Shown here: piece by piece, positions 25,334-33,692 of the stretch
Layout of the letters: the number at the start of each line of letters is the position of its first letter
Position numbering within the stretch: the stretch's first letter is position 1
Source: Prevotella lacticifex
GTDB taxonomy: Bacteria > Bacteroidota > Bacteroidia > Bacteroidales > Bacteroidaceae
Assembly (NCBI RefSeq): GCF_019973375.1
Contig: NZ_BPTV01000002.1
Location: forward strand, 481,228-545,227
Length of the DNA stretch: 64,000 nt
Direction: 5' to 3'
The notes under the pieces: generated by a model
The model's database searches: none
Seen by the model: only the letters and a program-made list of their open reading frames with translations
Told to the model about the DNA's origin: nothing
Program-made: the position numbers and the translations under genes

Positions 25334-27067
25334 ATGTGTGGAATAGTATCAATATTGAACATCCAGGAGCAGACACCTGCCCTGCGACAGAAAGCGTTGC
25401 GAATGAGTCAGAAAATCCGTCACCGCGGTCCCGACTGGAGTGGCATCTACGTTGGGGGCTCGGCCATTCTGGCCCACGAGCGACTGAGCATCGTAGACCC
25501 CGAGAGCGGACGGCAGCCGCTGTTCTCGCCCGACAAGAAGCAGGTGCTCGCCGTCAACGGTGAGATTTACAACCACATGGACATCCGCCGCGAGTTTGCC
25601 GACTATTCTTTTCAGACCGGCAGCGACTGTGAGGTGGTCCTGGCTCTGTACCGCGACATGATGGCCCGCACGAAAGGTCATCCCACCGATGCCGACCTGA
25701 CGGCAATGCTCGAGAAGCTGAGCGGTATCTTTGCCTTCTGCCTCTACGACGTTGAGACCGACCAGTTTCTTATGGCCCGCGATCCCATCGGGGTTATACC
25801 TTTATATATAGGCTACGACGACGATGGCACGGTCTACTGCGCCTCTGAGCTCAAGGCCCTCGAAGGCCAGTGCGACCGCTACGAGCCGTTCCTCCCGGGC
25901 AGCTTCTACTGGAGCCGCGAACCGGGCATGCGCCGCTACTACCACCGCGACTGGATGGACCGGCCGAACACGAGCGACGACGGCCACATGCCCGAAGGGG
26001 TGTCGGCAACGCCCGAGACGGAGATGTCGGCAGCATCGGAGAAGATTCGTGAGTCGCTGATGGCAGCCGTCCGCCGACAGCTCATGAGCGATGTGCCCTA
26101 CGGTGTGCTGCTCTCGGGTGGTCTCGACTCATCGGTAATTTCGGCCATAGCCGAGAAGTACTCGCAGTGCCGTGTCGAGGACGGCTCTAAGGCCTGGTGG
26201 CCGCGACTGCACTCGTTCGCCGTCGGACTGAAGGGTGCACCGGACTTGGCGAAGGCTAAACTCGTGGCCGATTATATCGGAACTGTCCACCACGAGATAA
26301 ACTATACCATTCAGGAGGGGCTCGATGCCATCCGCGATGTAATCTATTTCATTGAGACATACGATGTTACGACCGTCCGCGCCAGTACGCCGATGTATCT
26401 CTTGGCCCGCGTCATCAAGTCGATGGGCATCAAGATGGTACTCTCGGGAGAGGGTGCCGACGAGATTTTCGGTGGTTATCTGTATTTCCACAAGGCTCCG
26501 TCGCCTGAGGAATTCCACAAGGAGACGGTCCGCAAGCTGTCGAAACTCTATCTCTACGACTGTCTGAGGGCCAACAAGAGTCTTGCGGCATGGGGTGTGG
26601 AGGGCCGTGTGCCGTTCCTCGACAAGGAATTCCTCGATGTGGCCATGAACCTCGACCCGAAATATAAGATGTGTCCGGGACAGACGATAGAGAAGAAGGT
26701 CGTGCGCGAGGCTTTCTCCGATATGCTCCCCGCCGAAGTGGCTTGGCGCCAGAAGGAGCAGTTCTCCGATGGTGTGGGCTACAGTTGGATAGATACCCTC
26801 AAGGAGATTACGGCCTCGGCGGTCAGCGACGAGCAGATGGCCCACGCCGCCGAGCGGTTCCCCATCAACCCGCCGCGCAACAAGGAGGAATACTACTACC
26901 GCTCCATCTTCGCCGAGCACTTCCCCAGCGACAGCGCCGCACGCTCAGTTCCGTCGGTACCGAGTGTGGCCTGCTCCACTGCCGAGGCTCTCGCCTGGGA
27001 CAAAGCCTGGGCCGGACAGAACGAGCCCAGCGGCCGCGCGGTGAAGGATGTGCACCAGGGCGAATAA
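25334..27067 (+). CDS. asnB: Asparagine synthase B (glutamine-hydrolysing)
   Basis: 577 residues from the ATG at 25334, chosen because MCGIVSI must start with the catalytic Cys2 after Met removal. N-terminal glutaminase: GPDWSGIYV, LAHERLSIVDPESGRQPL, NGEIYNH, TGSDCEV. C-terminal synthetase: PP-loop LLSGGLDSSVISAIAEKY, then LSGEGADEIFGGYLYF and GVEGRVPFLDKEFLDVAM. It makes Asn from Asp, ATP and Gln ammonia. The final 35 residues are Ser/Ala-rich and longer than in E. coli AsnB (554 aa). Ends in a strong terminator. Confidence 0.97.
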   Translation: MCGIVSILNIQEQTPALRQKALRMSQKIRHRGPDWSGIYVGGSAILAHERLSIVDPESGRQPLFSPDKKQVLAVNGEIYNHMDIRREFADYSFQTGSDCEVVLALYRDMMARTKGHPTDADLTAMLEKLSGIFAFCLYDVETDQFLMARDPIGVIPLYIGYDDDGTVYCASELKALEGQCDRYEPFLPGSFYWSREPGMRRYYHRDWMDRPNTSDDGHMPEGVSATPETEMSAASEKIRESLMAAVRRQLMSDVPYGVLLSGGLDSSVISAIAEKYSQCRVEDGSKAWWPRLHSFAVGLKGAPDLAKAKLVADYIGTVHHEINYTIQEGLDAIRDVIYFIETYDVTTVRASTPMYLLARVIKSMGIKMVLSGEGADEIFGGYLYFHKAPSPEEFHKETVRKLSKLYLYDCLRANKSLAAWGVEGRVPFLDKEFLDVAMNLDPKYKMCPGQTIEKKVVREAFSDMLPAEVAWRQKEQFSDGVGYSWIDTLKEITASAVSDEQMAHAAERFPINPPRNKEEYYYRSIFAEHFPSDSAARSVPSVPSVACSTAEALAWDKAWAGQNEPSGRAVKDVHQGE

Positions 27068-27086
27068 AAAGAATAAATGAAATCAA

Positions 27087-27124
27087 CAAAAAAGCTTAGA
27101 GCCGCAGCCCTAAGCTTTTTTTTA
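27087..27124 (+). terminator. Rho-independent terminator after asnB
   Basis: AAGCTTAG / CTAAGCTT stem with an A-run before and a run of eight T after it. It could also work in reverse for prs. Confidence 0.9.
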
Positions 27125-27129
27125 ATATT

Positions 27130-27312
27130 TTGTTTCTATAGCGGCTATAGGCCTATAATTTCTATTGGTCGCTATAGATTCTATAGTTCGCTATAGTTTC
27201 TATAGAGCCTATAGTTTCCTTGGGAGCCCATAGTTTCCTATAGCTCCACATGATTCCCTATAAGCTCCTATGAATGCCTACAGTTCCCTTTGAATCCCTA
27301 TAAGCTCCTATC
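27130..27312. repeat. CTATAG degenerate repeat array between asnB and prs
   Basis: About 180 bp of short units such as GTTTCTATAG, GGCTATAGGCC, CGCTATAGATT, CTATAGAGCCTATAG, becoming CTATAAGCTCCTATGA. It lies between two convergent genes and reaches almost to the prs stop codon. Confidence 0.8.
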
Positions 27313-28251
27313 CTATACGAGATACTGCGAAGAGATACTCTCGTTGTTCTCCACCCGCTTGATGGTCTCGGCAAACATATCAGCGACGCTGAGCTGCTTG
27401 ACCTTATCGCAGCGCTTGGTGTAAGGGATAGAGTCGGTGAAGACGATCTCCTCAAGGGCACTCTCCTGAACACGGTCGCTGGCAGGACCGCTCATCACAC
27501 AGTGGCTGGCGCAGGCGCGGACGCTCTTGGCACCGGCAGCCTTCATGATGTCGGCAGCCTTGGTGATGGTTCCGGCGGTATCGACCATATCGTCGACGAT
27601 GACAACATTCTTGTCTTTCACGTCACCGATAATCTGCATGCTCTCAACGACATTGGCACGTGCACGCTTCTTATTGCACAGTACGAGTGGGCAGTTGAGA
27701 TACTTGGCGTAGGTGCCGGCACGCTTTGCGCCGCCGACGTCCGGTGATGCGATGACGAGATCCTTGATGTGCAGACTCTGCAGGTATGGCAGAATGACAC
27801 CGCTGGCATAGAGATGGTCGACAGGAACATCGAAGAATCCCTGAATCTGGTCGGCATGAAGGTCCATGGTAATCAGACGGTCGATGCCGGCAGCCGACAG
27901 CATATCGGCCACGAGCTTGGCACCGATGCTCACGCGTGGCTTGTCCTTGCGGTCCTGACGCGCCCAGCCGAAGTAAGGGATAACGGCGATGATGTGGCGT
28001 GCCGAGGCGCGCTTGGCAGCATCGATCATCAGCAGCAGCTCCATGAGATTGTCGGAGTTGGGGAATGTACTCTGCACAAGGAAGACATCCTTGCCGCGTA
28101 TCGACTCCTCATAGGATACAGCGAACTCACCATCGGAGAACTTGGTGATGTTCAGGTTGCCCAGTGGACGACCCAGGCTGGCGCAGATTTTCTCTGCTAA
28201 GTATCTCGTCTTTGTTCCCGAGAATACCTGATAAGAGTTGTTGTCACTCAT
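27313..28251 (-). CDS. prs: Ribose-phosphate pyrophosphokinase
   Basis: 312 residues. MDLHADQIQGFFDVPVDHL holds the His/Asp of the metal and ribose-5-phosphate site, YFGWARQDRK is the flexible ATP loop, and VVIVDDMVDTAGTITKAA is the PRPP-binding loop. It makes PRPP from ribose 5-phosphate and ATP for purine, pyrimidine, His and Trp synthesis. It lies 54 nt downstream of the ThiE-like gene on the same strand and may be co-transcribed. Confidence 0.97.
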   Translation of the reverse strand: MSDNNSYQVFSGTKTRYLAEKICASLGRPLGNLNITKFSDGEFAVSYEESIRGKDVFLVQSTFPNSDNLMELLLMIDAAKRASARHIIAVIPYFGWARQDRKDKPRVSIGAKLVADMLSAAGIDRLITMDLHADQIQGFFDVPVDHLYASGVILPYLQSLHIKDLVIASPDVGGAKRAGTYAKYLNCPLVLCNKKRARANVVESMQIIGDVKDKNVVIVDDMVDTAGTITKAADIMKAAGAKSVRACASHCVMSGPASDRVQESALEEIVFTDSIPYTKRCDKVKQLSVADMFAETIKRVENNESISSQYLV

Positions 28252-28305
28252 TGTTGATAATTAATTATGCTTTTGTTGAATATGGTGTCAACGAATAGTA
28301 CGTCC

Positions 28306-28914
28306 TCAGTCGACGGCCTTCCGAATCTTGTCGAAGTGGTCGATGACCGCAGTATAGTCAGTGTTGTTGTGAATATCGAAGTGGGTCCACAGGTCGCCGC
28401 AAACCACGACGCCACCGAATCCCAATTCTTTCGCCATGCGGATATTGTCGAGCCCCATGCCGCCGAGGGCATACACCTTGCGGTCGATGAGCCCGTCGCC
28501 GGCGGCCTTTTCGAGCTCAGCGAGGGTGAACGTCGACTTCTCCTCCGGAAATTCTATGCAGTTGAAGATATTCTTCAGAAAGACATACCTCGACTTGCGT
28601 TTCATCTCCTTGAGCATCGACAGGTCGGTACACGTGCGGCTGTACTTGCCACGGTAGCCGTCGGGCACCGGTGCCGTCGGATCGTCGATATGAATGCCTG
28701 CGAGGTCGTACTCATTCTTGAGGTAGTAATGCTCATGAACGGTAATCCTACGGTAATAATCCTCCGGCAAAAGCGACAGCAGACGCTCACAATACATCGG
28801 GCTGCTGTCGGGCTTAAAGAGGTGCAGGTTATCCATGCCCTCATCGAAGAGCGCCTCCAAAATCTTGTCTTCCTCCACAAAGAATGTGGACTTAGTCATG
28901 ATTACAAGCTTCAT
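28306..28914 (-). CDS. ThiE/TenI-like phosphate-binding TIM barrel
   Basis: 202 residues from the ATG at 28914; the upstream in-frame ATG lies before the -7 box. MKLVIMTKSTFFVEEDKILEALFDEGMDNLHLFKP is the start of a thiamine-phosphate-synthase-type barrel, and VYALGGMGLDNIRMAKELGFGGVVVCGDLW is the C-terminal phosphate-binding half. The middle lacks the usual ThiE loop residues, so it is more likely a divergent TenI-like paralogue than the true synthase. No other thiamine gene is nearby. Confidence 0.72.
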   Translation of the reverse strand: MKLVIMTKSTFFVEEDKILEALFDEGMDNLHLFKPDSSPMYCERLLSLLPEDYYRRITVHEHYYLKNEYDLAGIHIDDPTAPVPDGYRGKYSRTCTDLSMLKEMKRKSRYVFLKNIFNCIEFPEEKSTFTLAELEKAAGDGLIDRKVYALGGMGLDNIRMAKELGFGGVVVCGDLWTHFDIHNNTDYTAVIDHFDKIRKAVD

Positions 28915-28933
28915 GTTCCTGATATTTCTGATT

Positions 28934-28942
28934 GCAAAAGTA
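28934..28942 (-). promoter_or_regulatory. -7 box of the ThiE-like gene
   Basis: Minus-strand TACTTTTGC, 20 nt before the chosen start; the upstream in-frame ATG at 28965 is therefore untranscribed. Confidence 0.7.
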
Positions 28943-29084
28943 ATAATAAAATATATTCCGTGCAATACTTTCGCAACATTTCAGCATATTTTTTTTGCTC
29001 GGAGCGGAGGAATAGAAAAAGCGGAAATAGGGATTTCACCCGGGAAAATAGGGTTTTCCCCTTTAAATTTCTGAAGAATAGAAC

Positions 29085-29093
29085 TACCTTTGC
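29085..29093 (+). promoter_or_regulatory. -7 box of a candidate small RNA
   Basis: TACCTTTGC on the plus strand with no protein gene before the terminator at 29146-29180. Confidence 0.7.
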
Positions 29094-29098
29094 AGCAA

Positions 29099-29180
29099 GA
29101 AATGAATAATTAGAGTAGTTGTTATATCCCTGTCAACAGGGCCACGGCATAGTGCGGAGTATCCGGCACTATGCCTTTTT
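29099..29180 (+). ncRNA. Candidate small RNA of about 80 nt
   Basis: A promoter box at 29085-29093 predicts a start near 29100. The transcript would contain a small hairpin CCCTG-TCAA-CAGGG, then a strong 10-bp stem (GGCATAGTGC / GCACTATGCC, 29146-29175) and five T. There is no open reading frame beyond three codons. The following protein gene has its own promoter at 29238, so this is a separate unit. No known family was recognised. Confidence 0.65.
29146..29180 (+). terminator. Terminator of the candidate small RNA
   Basis: GGCATAGTGC GGAGTATCCG GCACTATGCC followed by TTTTT. Confidence 0.88.
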
Positions 29181-29237
29181 CATTACCCAGTTAGCAAAGT
29201 TTAACAGACCGCCTTTCTCCTTAATATATTATTTTGT

Positions 29238-29246
29238 TATTTTTGC
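29238..29246 (+). promoter_or_regulatory. -7 box of the secreted two-domain protein
   Basis: TATTTTTGC, giving a leader of about 60 nt to the ATG at 29312. Confidence 0.7.
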
Positions 29247-29311
29247 AGCGAAATAACTAATCAGACAAATCCTCAAAGACAAATTAATAACTAATAGCTA
29301 AAACTGAACTT

Positions 29312-30634
29312 ATGAAAAAATTTCTACTTCTCATGTTTGGTGCCCTCTCGCTCTCGGCAGCGGCGCAGGCCCAGGAAACAACGTTCACTTACGACTTGAC
29401 GAAAGCCTACAAGCCATCGGTGGCACTCAACAACTTCAACTGCGGATGGGCTTTCTACAGCTACGAGAAAGAGGGCAAGACCGACAGCAAGCGGCAGGAC
29501 TACAAGGGCTATGCCGTCGACTCCGTCAGCAAGTCGATAGGACTGCCTGAGGAATGCCACGTGTGGGTGCGCAACCCGCGACTGGTGCAGACCATCAACG
29601 ATGCCGGGTTCTACAACTCCGGTAACGACGGACGCAATATGGCTGTCGACGGTCTCACTGCCGGCGACAAGGTGATATTCAAGTACACATCGGAGTCGGA
29701 CGACGAGACAAAGACAAAGATGATTTATGCCACCGGTGCATCGGGACTGACCTGTGCACTCATCAACGGCGATACGCTCAGGGCCGGGCTGTCGGTAATC
29801 AACTCTGGCGACACAATAGTCATCGACAGTGCCAAATTTGTCAATTCGAAGAATGTTGAGGACGGATACATAAGTGTGCTGCTGTACAAGAAGATGGCCG
29901 TGGCAAGCGTAAAAATTCTCAAAGGCGACGGCAGCGAACTGCTCTACGACTTCACGAAAGCAGGCACACCGGTGGCGATATCCAACTTCAACCGCAATCA
30001 GAGCAAGGAAGGAAAGATATATGTCAACCAGGGTGAGGGCAAGGAGAACCGCAACCGCAACGACTTCAAAGGCTATACTCCCGACTCGGTGACCGCTTCG
30101 TTGGGACTGCCCGACGAGTGCCATATCTTCCAGGGACAGAACCGCATCGTCCAGTACCTCACACACCGTGGGGTGTACGTCTCGGGCAATACGCAGTGGG
30201 CTGTCGACGGCCTCGACTCTGCCGATGTGGTGGAAATAGAATACATCGCACCGGGACTCTCCGACGACAAGCAGCACATTCTCTTCACTAACGGCACAAG
30301 CGCTACGACAAAGGTATTCCTCAACAATTCGACCGACACCCTCGCCGTACTGGCTCCCATCAACAGTGGTGACTCTCTAACCGTAGCCACCACCTCCGAC
30401 CTCGACGGGCAGGGAAATGTGAACGGCTATGTCACATTCCAGGCTTACAAGGGTATGTACATCCAGAAGATTGTCATTACCAAGCACTCCGTCGCCGACG
30501 GTATCAAGGCGCCGACAGTGTCAGTAGCTCCCGCCAACACCGACAACGCATGGTACACGTTATCAGGTGTAATGGTTGAGAAACCGCAGAATGGTGTTTA
30601 TATCCATAACGGCAAGAAGATTATAGTAAAATAA
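29312..30634 (+). CDS. Secreted protein with two related domains and a C-terminal sorting-like motif
   Basis: 440 residues, signal peptide LLLMFGALSLSAAAQAQ. The mature protein is an internal duplication of about 190 residues: YDLTKAYKPSVALNNFN ... DYKGYAVDSVSKSIGLPEECHVW ... AVDGLTAGDKVIFKY and YDFTKAGTPVAISNFN ... DFKGYTPDSVTASLGLPDECHIF ... AVDGLDSADVVEIEY. The end, WYTLSGVMVEKPQNGVYIHNGKKIIVK, matches the end of the protein at 61909 and resembles type IX-type C-terminal signals. Function unknown; probably surface-exposed or periplasmic. Confidence 0.8.
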   Translation: MKKFLLLMFGALSLSAAAQAQETTFTYDLTKAYKPSVALNNFNCGWAFYSYEKEGKTDSKRQDYKGYAVDSVSKSIGLPEECHVWVRNPRLVQTINDAGFYNSGNDGRNMAVDGLTAGDKVIFKYTSESDDETKTKMIYATGASGLTCALINGDTLRAGLSVINSGDTIVIDSAKFVNSKNVEDGYISVLLYKKMAVASVKILKGDGSELLYDFTKAGTPVAISNFNRNQSKEGKIYVNQGEGKENRNRNDFKGYTPDSVTASLGLPDECHIFQGQNRIVQYLTHRGVYVSGNTQWAVDGLDSADVVEIEYIAPGLSDDKQHILFTNGTSATTKVFLNNSTDTLAVLAPINSGDSLTVATTSDLDGQGNVNGYVTFQAYKGMYIQKIVITKHSVADGIKAPTVSVAPANTDNAWYTLSGVMVEKPQNGVYIHNGKKIIVK

Positions 30635-30642
30635 AAAAGAAA

Positions 30643-30677
30643 AAGTTATGGCGGGGTCACGCGCCTCGCCATAACTT
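30643..30677 (-). terminator. Hairpin between the secreted protein and queC
   Basis: AAGTTATGGCG / CGCCATAACTT, 11 bp. On the minus strand it is followed by a T-rich stretch, so it can end the queC transcript; it lies about 155 nt past the queC stop. Confidence 0.65.
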
Positions 30678-30823
30678 ATATAAATATGATATAAATTATC
30701 TTATTGCCATAAAAGTCACGGTCAGCAAGCTCGCCATAACTTATAACACGTATGACATAAATTATCCTTCGTCACGAGTATCACGGTCAGCAAGCTCGCC
30801 ATAACACATAGGAATATGGGATA
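30656..30823. repeat. Three imperfect direct repeats of about 60-66 bp
   Basis: Copies start at about 30656, 30715 and 30781, each with GTCACG...CTCGCCATAAC, and ATAAATTATC follows in the first two. Copies 2 and 3 share GTCAGCAAGCTCGCCATAAC exactly. They lie between convergent genes. Confidence 0.7.
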
Positions 30824-30831
30824 GGGAGAAT

Positions 30832-31500
30832 TTACTCCTCGTATTCGGTCGGATCATCGACACCGGCAAGGCGGAAAGCCTCTTTGCGCTCACGGCACGT
30901 ACCGCACTTACCGCAGTGCTTCTCGCCGCCCTTGTAGCAGGAGTAGGTTTTCGAGTAGTCGATGCCTAAGCGTGTACCGATGCGGCAGATGTCGGCTTTG
31001 GAAATCTTGGTATAGGGAGCCTCAATCTCCACCCCGGCATAAGTGCCGTTGCGCATAGCCTCCGACATCGGACGGATGAATTCCTCGCGGCAGTCGGGAT
31101 AGATGGAGTGGTCGCCAAAGTGATTGGCAATGAGCACACGGTTCAGGCCGCGGCTCTCGGCCATTCCGCAGCCGATGGCAAGCATAATACCGTTGCGGAA
31201 CGGCACCACCGTAGACTTCATATTCTCCTCGTCGTAATTACCTTCGGGAATAGCGTCAGCACCTTCGAGCAGCGACGACTTGAAGTAGCGGTGCATAAAG
31301 TCGAGAGGAACGACAATATGCTCAATCCCTAACCGCTCACAGTGGTATTTGGCGCAGGCCGTCTCACGGCTGCTGTGGTTAGAACCATAATCGAAAGTCA
31401 CGGCGAGTGCTATCTCGTCGCGGCGGTCGTAGAGCAGCGTCACGCTGTCCATCCCGCCCGAAAGAATTATCAGTGATTTCTTTTCCATTGTTTTATTCAT
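30832..31500 (-). CDS. queC: 7-cyano-7-deazaguanine (preQ0) synthase QueC
   Basis: 222 residues; either the first Met or the Met at codon 5 may start. PP-loop ATPase motif LIILSGGMDSVTLLY and the zinc-binding cysteines CYKGGEKHCGKCGTCRER are diagnostic. It makes preQ0 from 7-carboxy-7-deazaguanine, ammonia and ATP. It is the third gene of the queuosine operon and is separated from queF by a 207-bp repeat-rich spacer. Confidence 0.96.
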   Translation of the reverse strand: MNKTMEKKSLIILSGGMDSVTLLYDRRDEIALAVTFDYGSNHSSRETACAKYHCERLGIEHIVVPLDFMHRYFKSSLLEGADAIPEGNYDEENMKSTVVPFRNGIMLAIGCGMAESRGLNRVLIANHFGDHSIYPDCREEFIRPMSEAMRNGTYAGVEIEAPYTKISKADICRIGTRLGIDYSKTYSCYKGGEKHCGKCGTCRERKEAFRLAGVDDPTEYEE

Positions 31501-31504
31501 TTTA

Positions 31505-31706
31505 TATAGGGCTCTATAGGGAACAATTGACCCTTACAGAATTCCATAGGAGTCTATCGGGGCTAATCCTATTAAGGCCTGTCTTCTTCCAATTAAGGCC
31601 TGTTCTCTTCCTATAATGACCTATCTTCTCCTATTAAGGCCTGTCCTCTCCCTATAAGAGCCTGTAGATTCCCATGAAGGCCCATCCTTTCCTATGGCTG
31701 CTATAG
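31505..31706. repeat. CTATAG/CCTATTAAGGCCTG repeat array between queF and queC
   Basis: About 200 bp filling the spacer inside the operon. It begins with CTCTATAGGG units and changes to CCTATTAAGGCCTGTC/TTCTCTTCCTATAATG units, then ends GGCTGCTATAG. Confidence 0.75.
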
Positions 31707-31707
31707 T

Positions 31708-32196
31708 CTATTCATGCCTTGCGAATCGTTCCTCAGCGAGACGCTCATATTTCGTTCCGGGGCGGCCGTAATTGGCATAAGGATAGATGCTTATGCCGCC
31801 ACGGGGCGTGAAGAGTCCCGTCACCTCTATATATTTAGGGTCCATCAGGCGGATGAGGTCCTTCATGATAATATTCACGCAGTCCTCATGGAAGTCGCCG
31901 TGATTGCGGAAGCTGAAAAGATAGAGTTTCAGGCTCTTGCTCTCCACCATCCTGACATCAGGGATATACATGATGCGAATCTCGGCAAAATCGGGCTGAC
32001 CGGTGATAGGGCACAGCGACGTAAACTCCGGACAGTTGAACCTCACCCAGTAGTCGTTGTCCTGATGCTTGTTGACAAACGTCTCCAGCACCTCCGGCGC
32101 ATAGTCCATTCTGTACTTTGTCTTTGCTCCGAGGGCCTTCAAGCCCTCATCCTTGCGTGCGCCGCCGGCGGCAGCACTCATTGTGTCGTTGTTCAT
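31708..32196 (-). CDS. queF: NADPH-dependent 7-cyano-7-deazaguanine reductase QueF
   Basis: 162 residues, the short unimodular form. [14 protein letters not shown] has the catalytic Cys62 and Asp69; [21 protein letters not shown] is the QueF NADPH-binding signature. It reduces preQ0 to preQ1 in the cytoplasm. Its start overlaps the transporter stop by 4 nt (ATGA), so translation is coupled. Confidence 0.97.
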   Translation of the reverse strand: MNNDTMSAAAGGARKDEGLKALGAKTKYRMDYAPEVLETFVNKHQDNDYWVRFNCPEFTSLCPITGQPDFAEIRIMYIPDVRMVESKSLKLYLFSFRNHGDFHEDCVNIIMKDLIRLMDPKYIEVTGLFTPRGGISIYPYANYGRPGTKYERLAEERFARHE

Positions 32197-32882
32197 AGTG
32201 AGAAAATTTTCCAGATACTGTAGTTAACTCCATTGTCGTAAACGTCCTCACCCTCATGGGCTTTCATGGCTTTCACCACACGGATTGTCACCGGCAGGGC
32301 GATGACCTCATAGACCGTCTTCAGCACCACCTGCCATATCATAAGTGCCGGCATCGCGTCCCATGGAATCACGCCGCCAAGAGCCAGCGGGAAGAAGATC
32401 ACCGAGTCGCAGCTCTCGCCGGCTACCGTCGAGAGGATGGCGCGCCACGAGAAATGACGGCCTCCGTCGTGAATCTTCATCTTGCTCATGACATAGGCAT
32501 TGGCAAAGCTTCCGACGATGAACGCCACGAACGACGCAGCCGCCACACGCGGAGCCAGACCGAAGATGGCATGGAAGCCCTCTTCGTTGTGCCAGTAGGG
32601 AGCACCGGGGATGGCATCGCAGATGGCACCGAGGAGGACGAAGAAGAAGTTCATGGCAAAGCCGGTCCAGATGAGCAGACGGGCCTTGCGGAATCCCCAC
32701 ACCTCACACACGCAGTCGTTGATGATATAGCTCACCGGAAAAACGATGAGACCACCCGTCAGGGAGATGCCGAATACTGAGATTTGCTTTGTTTCGAGAA
32801 TGTTCGCCGCTATGAGGCAAACGCAAAAAAGTATGCTGAAAAGCATGAACAGCACACTCACTTGTTGTTTTGTCTGTACCAT
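32193..32882 (-). CDS. yhhQ: Queuosine precursor transporter, YhhQ family
   Basis: 229 residues, six hydrophobic segments. [17 protein letters not shown] and [19 protein letters not shown] are the conserved VUT/YhhQ patterns. It imports preQ0/preQ1 from outside. It is the first gene after a preQ1-type riboswitch and is followed by queF and queC, so salvage and synthesis of the Q precursor are regulated together. Confidence 0.93.
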   Translation of the reverse strand: MVQTKQQVSVLFMLFSILFCVCLIAANILETKQISVFGISLTGGLIVFPVSYIINDCVCEVWGFRKARLLIWTGFAMNFFFVLLGAICDAIPGAPYWHNEEGFHAIFGLAPRVAAASFVAFIVGSFANAYVMSKMKIHDGGRHFSWRAILSTVAGESCDSVIFFPLALGGVIPWDAMPALMIWQVVLKTVYEVIALPVTIRVVKAMKAHEGEDVYDNGVNYSIWKIFSL

Positions 32883-32884
32883 TT

Positions 32885-32920
32885 CTTGTTTTGTTAAAGG
32901 GGGTTTAGCAAGTACCCCTG
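32885..32920 (-). promoter_or_regulatory. preQ1-I-type riboswitch in the leader of the queuosine operon
   Basis: The 45-nt leader contains, on the minus strand, GGGG-TACTTGCTAAA-CCCCC followed by TTTAACAAAACAAG. The GGGG/CCCC stem, the Cys-type C in the loop and the A-rich tail pairing back into the loop match the class I preQ1 aptamer; the tail TTAACAAAACAAG is the same as in the well-studied Thermoanaerobacter tengcongensis aptamer as I remember it. The tail runs to 2 nt before the ATG, so ligand binding would hide the ribosome site. Confidence 0.85.
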
Positions 32921-32933
32921 TGGTTTTCCGGCT

Positions 32934-32942
32934 GCAAAGGTA
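32934..32942 (-). promoter_or_regulatory. -7 box of the queuosine operon
   Basis: Minus-strand TACCTTTGC. Transcription would start near 32927, just before the aptamer. Confidence 0.75.
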
Positions 32943-33006
32943 CTAAAAAATTAAGCCGATTCCAAATAATCGGGCACAGAAAATCAAAAATACCCATCAA
33001 TAAGTA

Positions 33007-33038
33007 TTGTGGCATTAAACTTAATTTCTTACCTTTGC
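33007..33038 (+). promoter_or_regulatory. Promoter of the haem-uptake operon
   Basis: TTG at 33007-33009, 20-bp spacer, TACCTTTGC at 33030-33038: a complete Bacteroidetes -33/-7 pair. Confidence 0.8.
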
Positions 33039-33113
33039 CATCGCTTTCAGGGTTGTAGTCCGACTGCGACGCTGAGCAGCGAAACTTTTTAACATTTTAA
33101 TTCACATCACACA

Positions 33114-33584
33114 ATGAAAAAATCATTTGCAGTCCTCCTTGCCACCGTTTTGATGGTGCCAATGGCGGTGCACGCTGCCAACTACGTCACGGTGAGTGGC
33201 GCCGACGGCTCCAAGACGAGTTTCCGTCTCGACGTGCGCCCGGAGGTAACCTTCACGGCCACCAGCCTCGTCATGACCGCCGGCGACGACGTCGTGGAGT
33301 ATCCCATCACCGACTACCGCAGTTTCACGCTCACCGACGACAACGAGTCGACAGCCGTCACAAAGGTCAACGGCGACACCCCGAAAGCCATTTTCTCCTT
33401 CGACGGAACCCTCCACGGCGAGGGACTGAAAGCCGGCAGCCGCGTCAGCATATACACCACCAACGGACAGACCGTGGCCTCAGCAACGGCATCAGCCACC
33501 GGCACCGTCGACATACCACTCAATGGCCGTGGCGTATATATCGTCCGCACACCGGAAAAGTCGTTCAAGATTATAAAGAAATAA
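33114..33584 (+). CDS. Small secreted protein with C-terminal sorting-like domain
   Basis: 156 residues, signal peptide AVLLATVLMVPMAVHAA. The C-terminal 70 residues (AGSRVSIYTTNGQTVASATASATG ... PLNGRGVYIVRTPEKSFKIIKK) resemble type A sorting domains of type IX secretion substrates, although shorter. The first half (YVTVSGADGSKTSFRLDVRPEVTFTATSLVMT) resembles N-terminal segments of other Prevotella secreted proteins. First gene of the HmuY operon; function unknown. Confidence 0.75.
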   Translation: MKKSFAVLLATVLMVPMAVHAANYVTVSGADGSKTSFRLDVRPEVTFTATSLVMTAGDDVVEYPITDYRSFTLTDDNESTAVTKVNGDTPKAIFSFDGTLHGEGLKAGSRVSIYTTNGQTVASATASATGTVDIPLNGRGVYIVRTPEKSFKIIKK

Positions 33585-33692
33585 CCGCGACGAAAACGGC
33601 TTTCAAGACAACATAATGATAACCGGTACGGGAAAATCATTATCACAAAAACAAATATCATAACAGAAACAAAACAAACATTCGCAACTACG

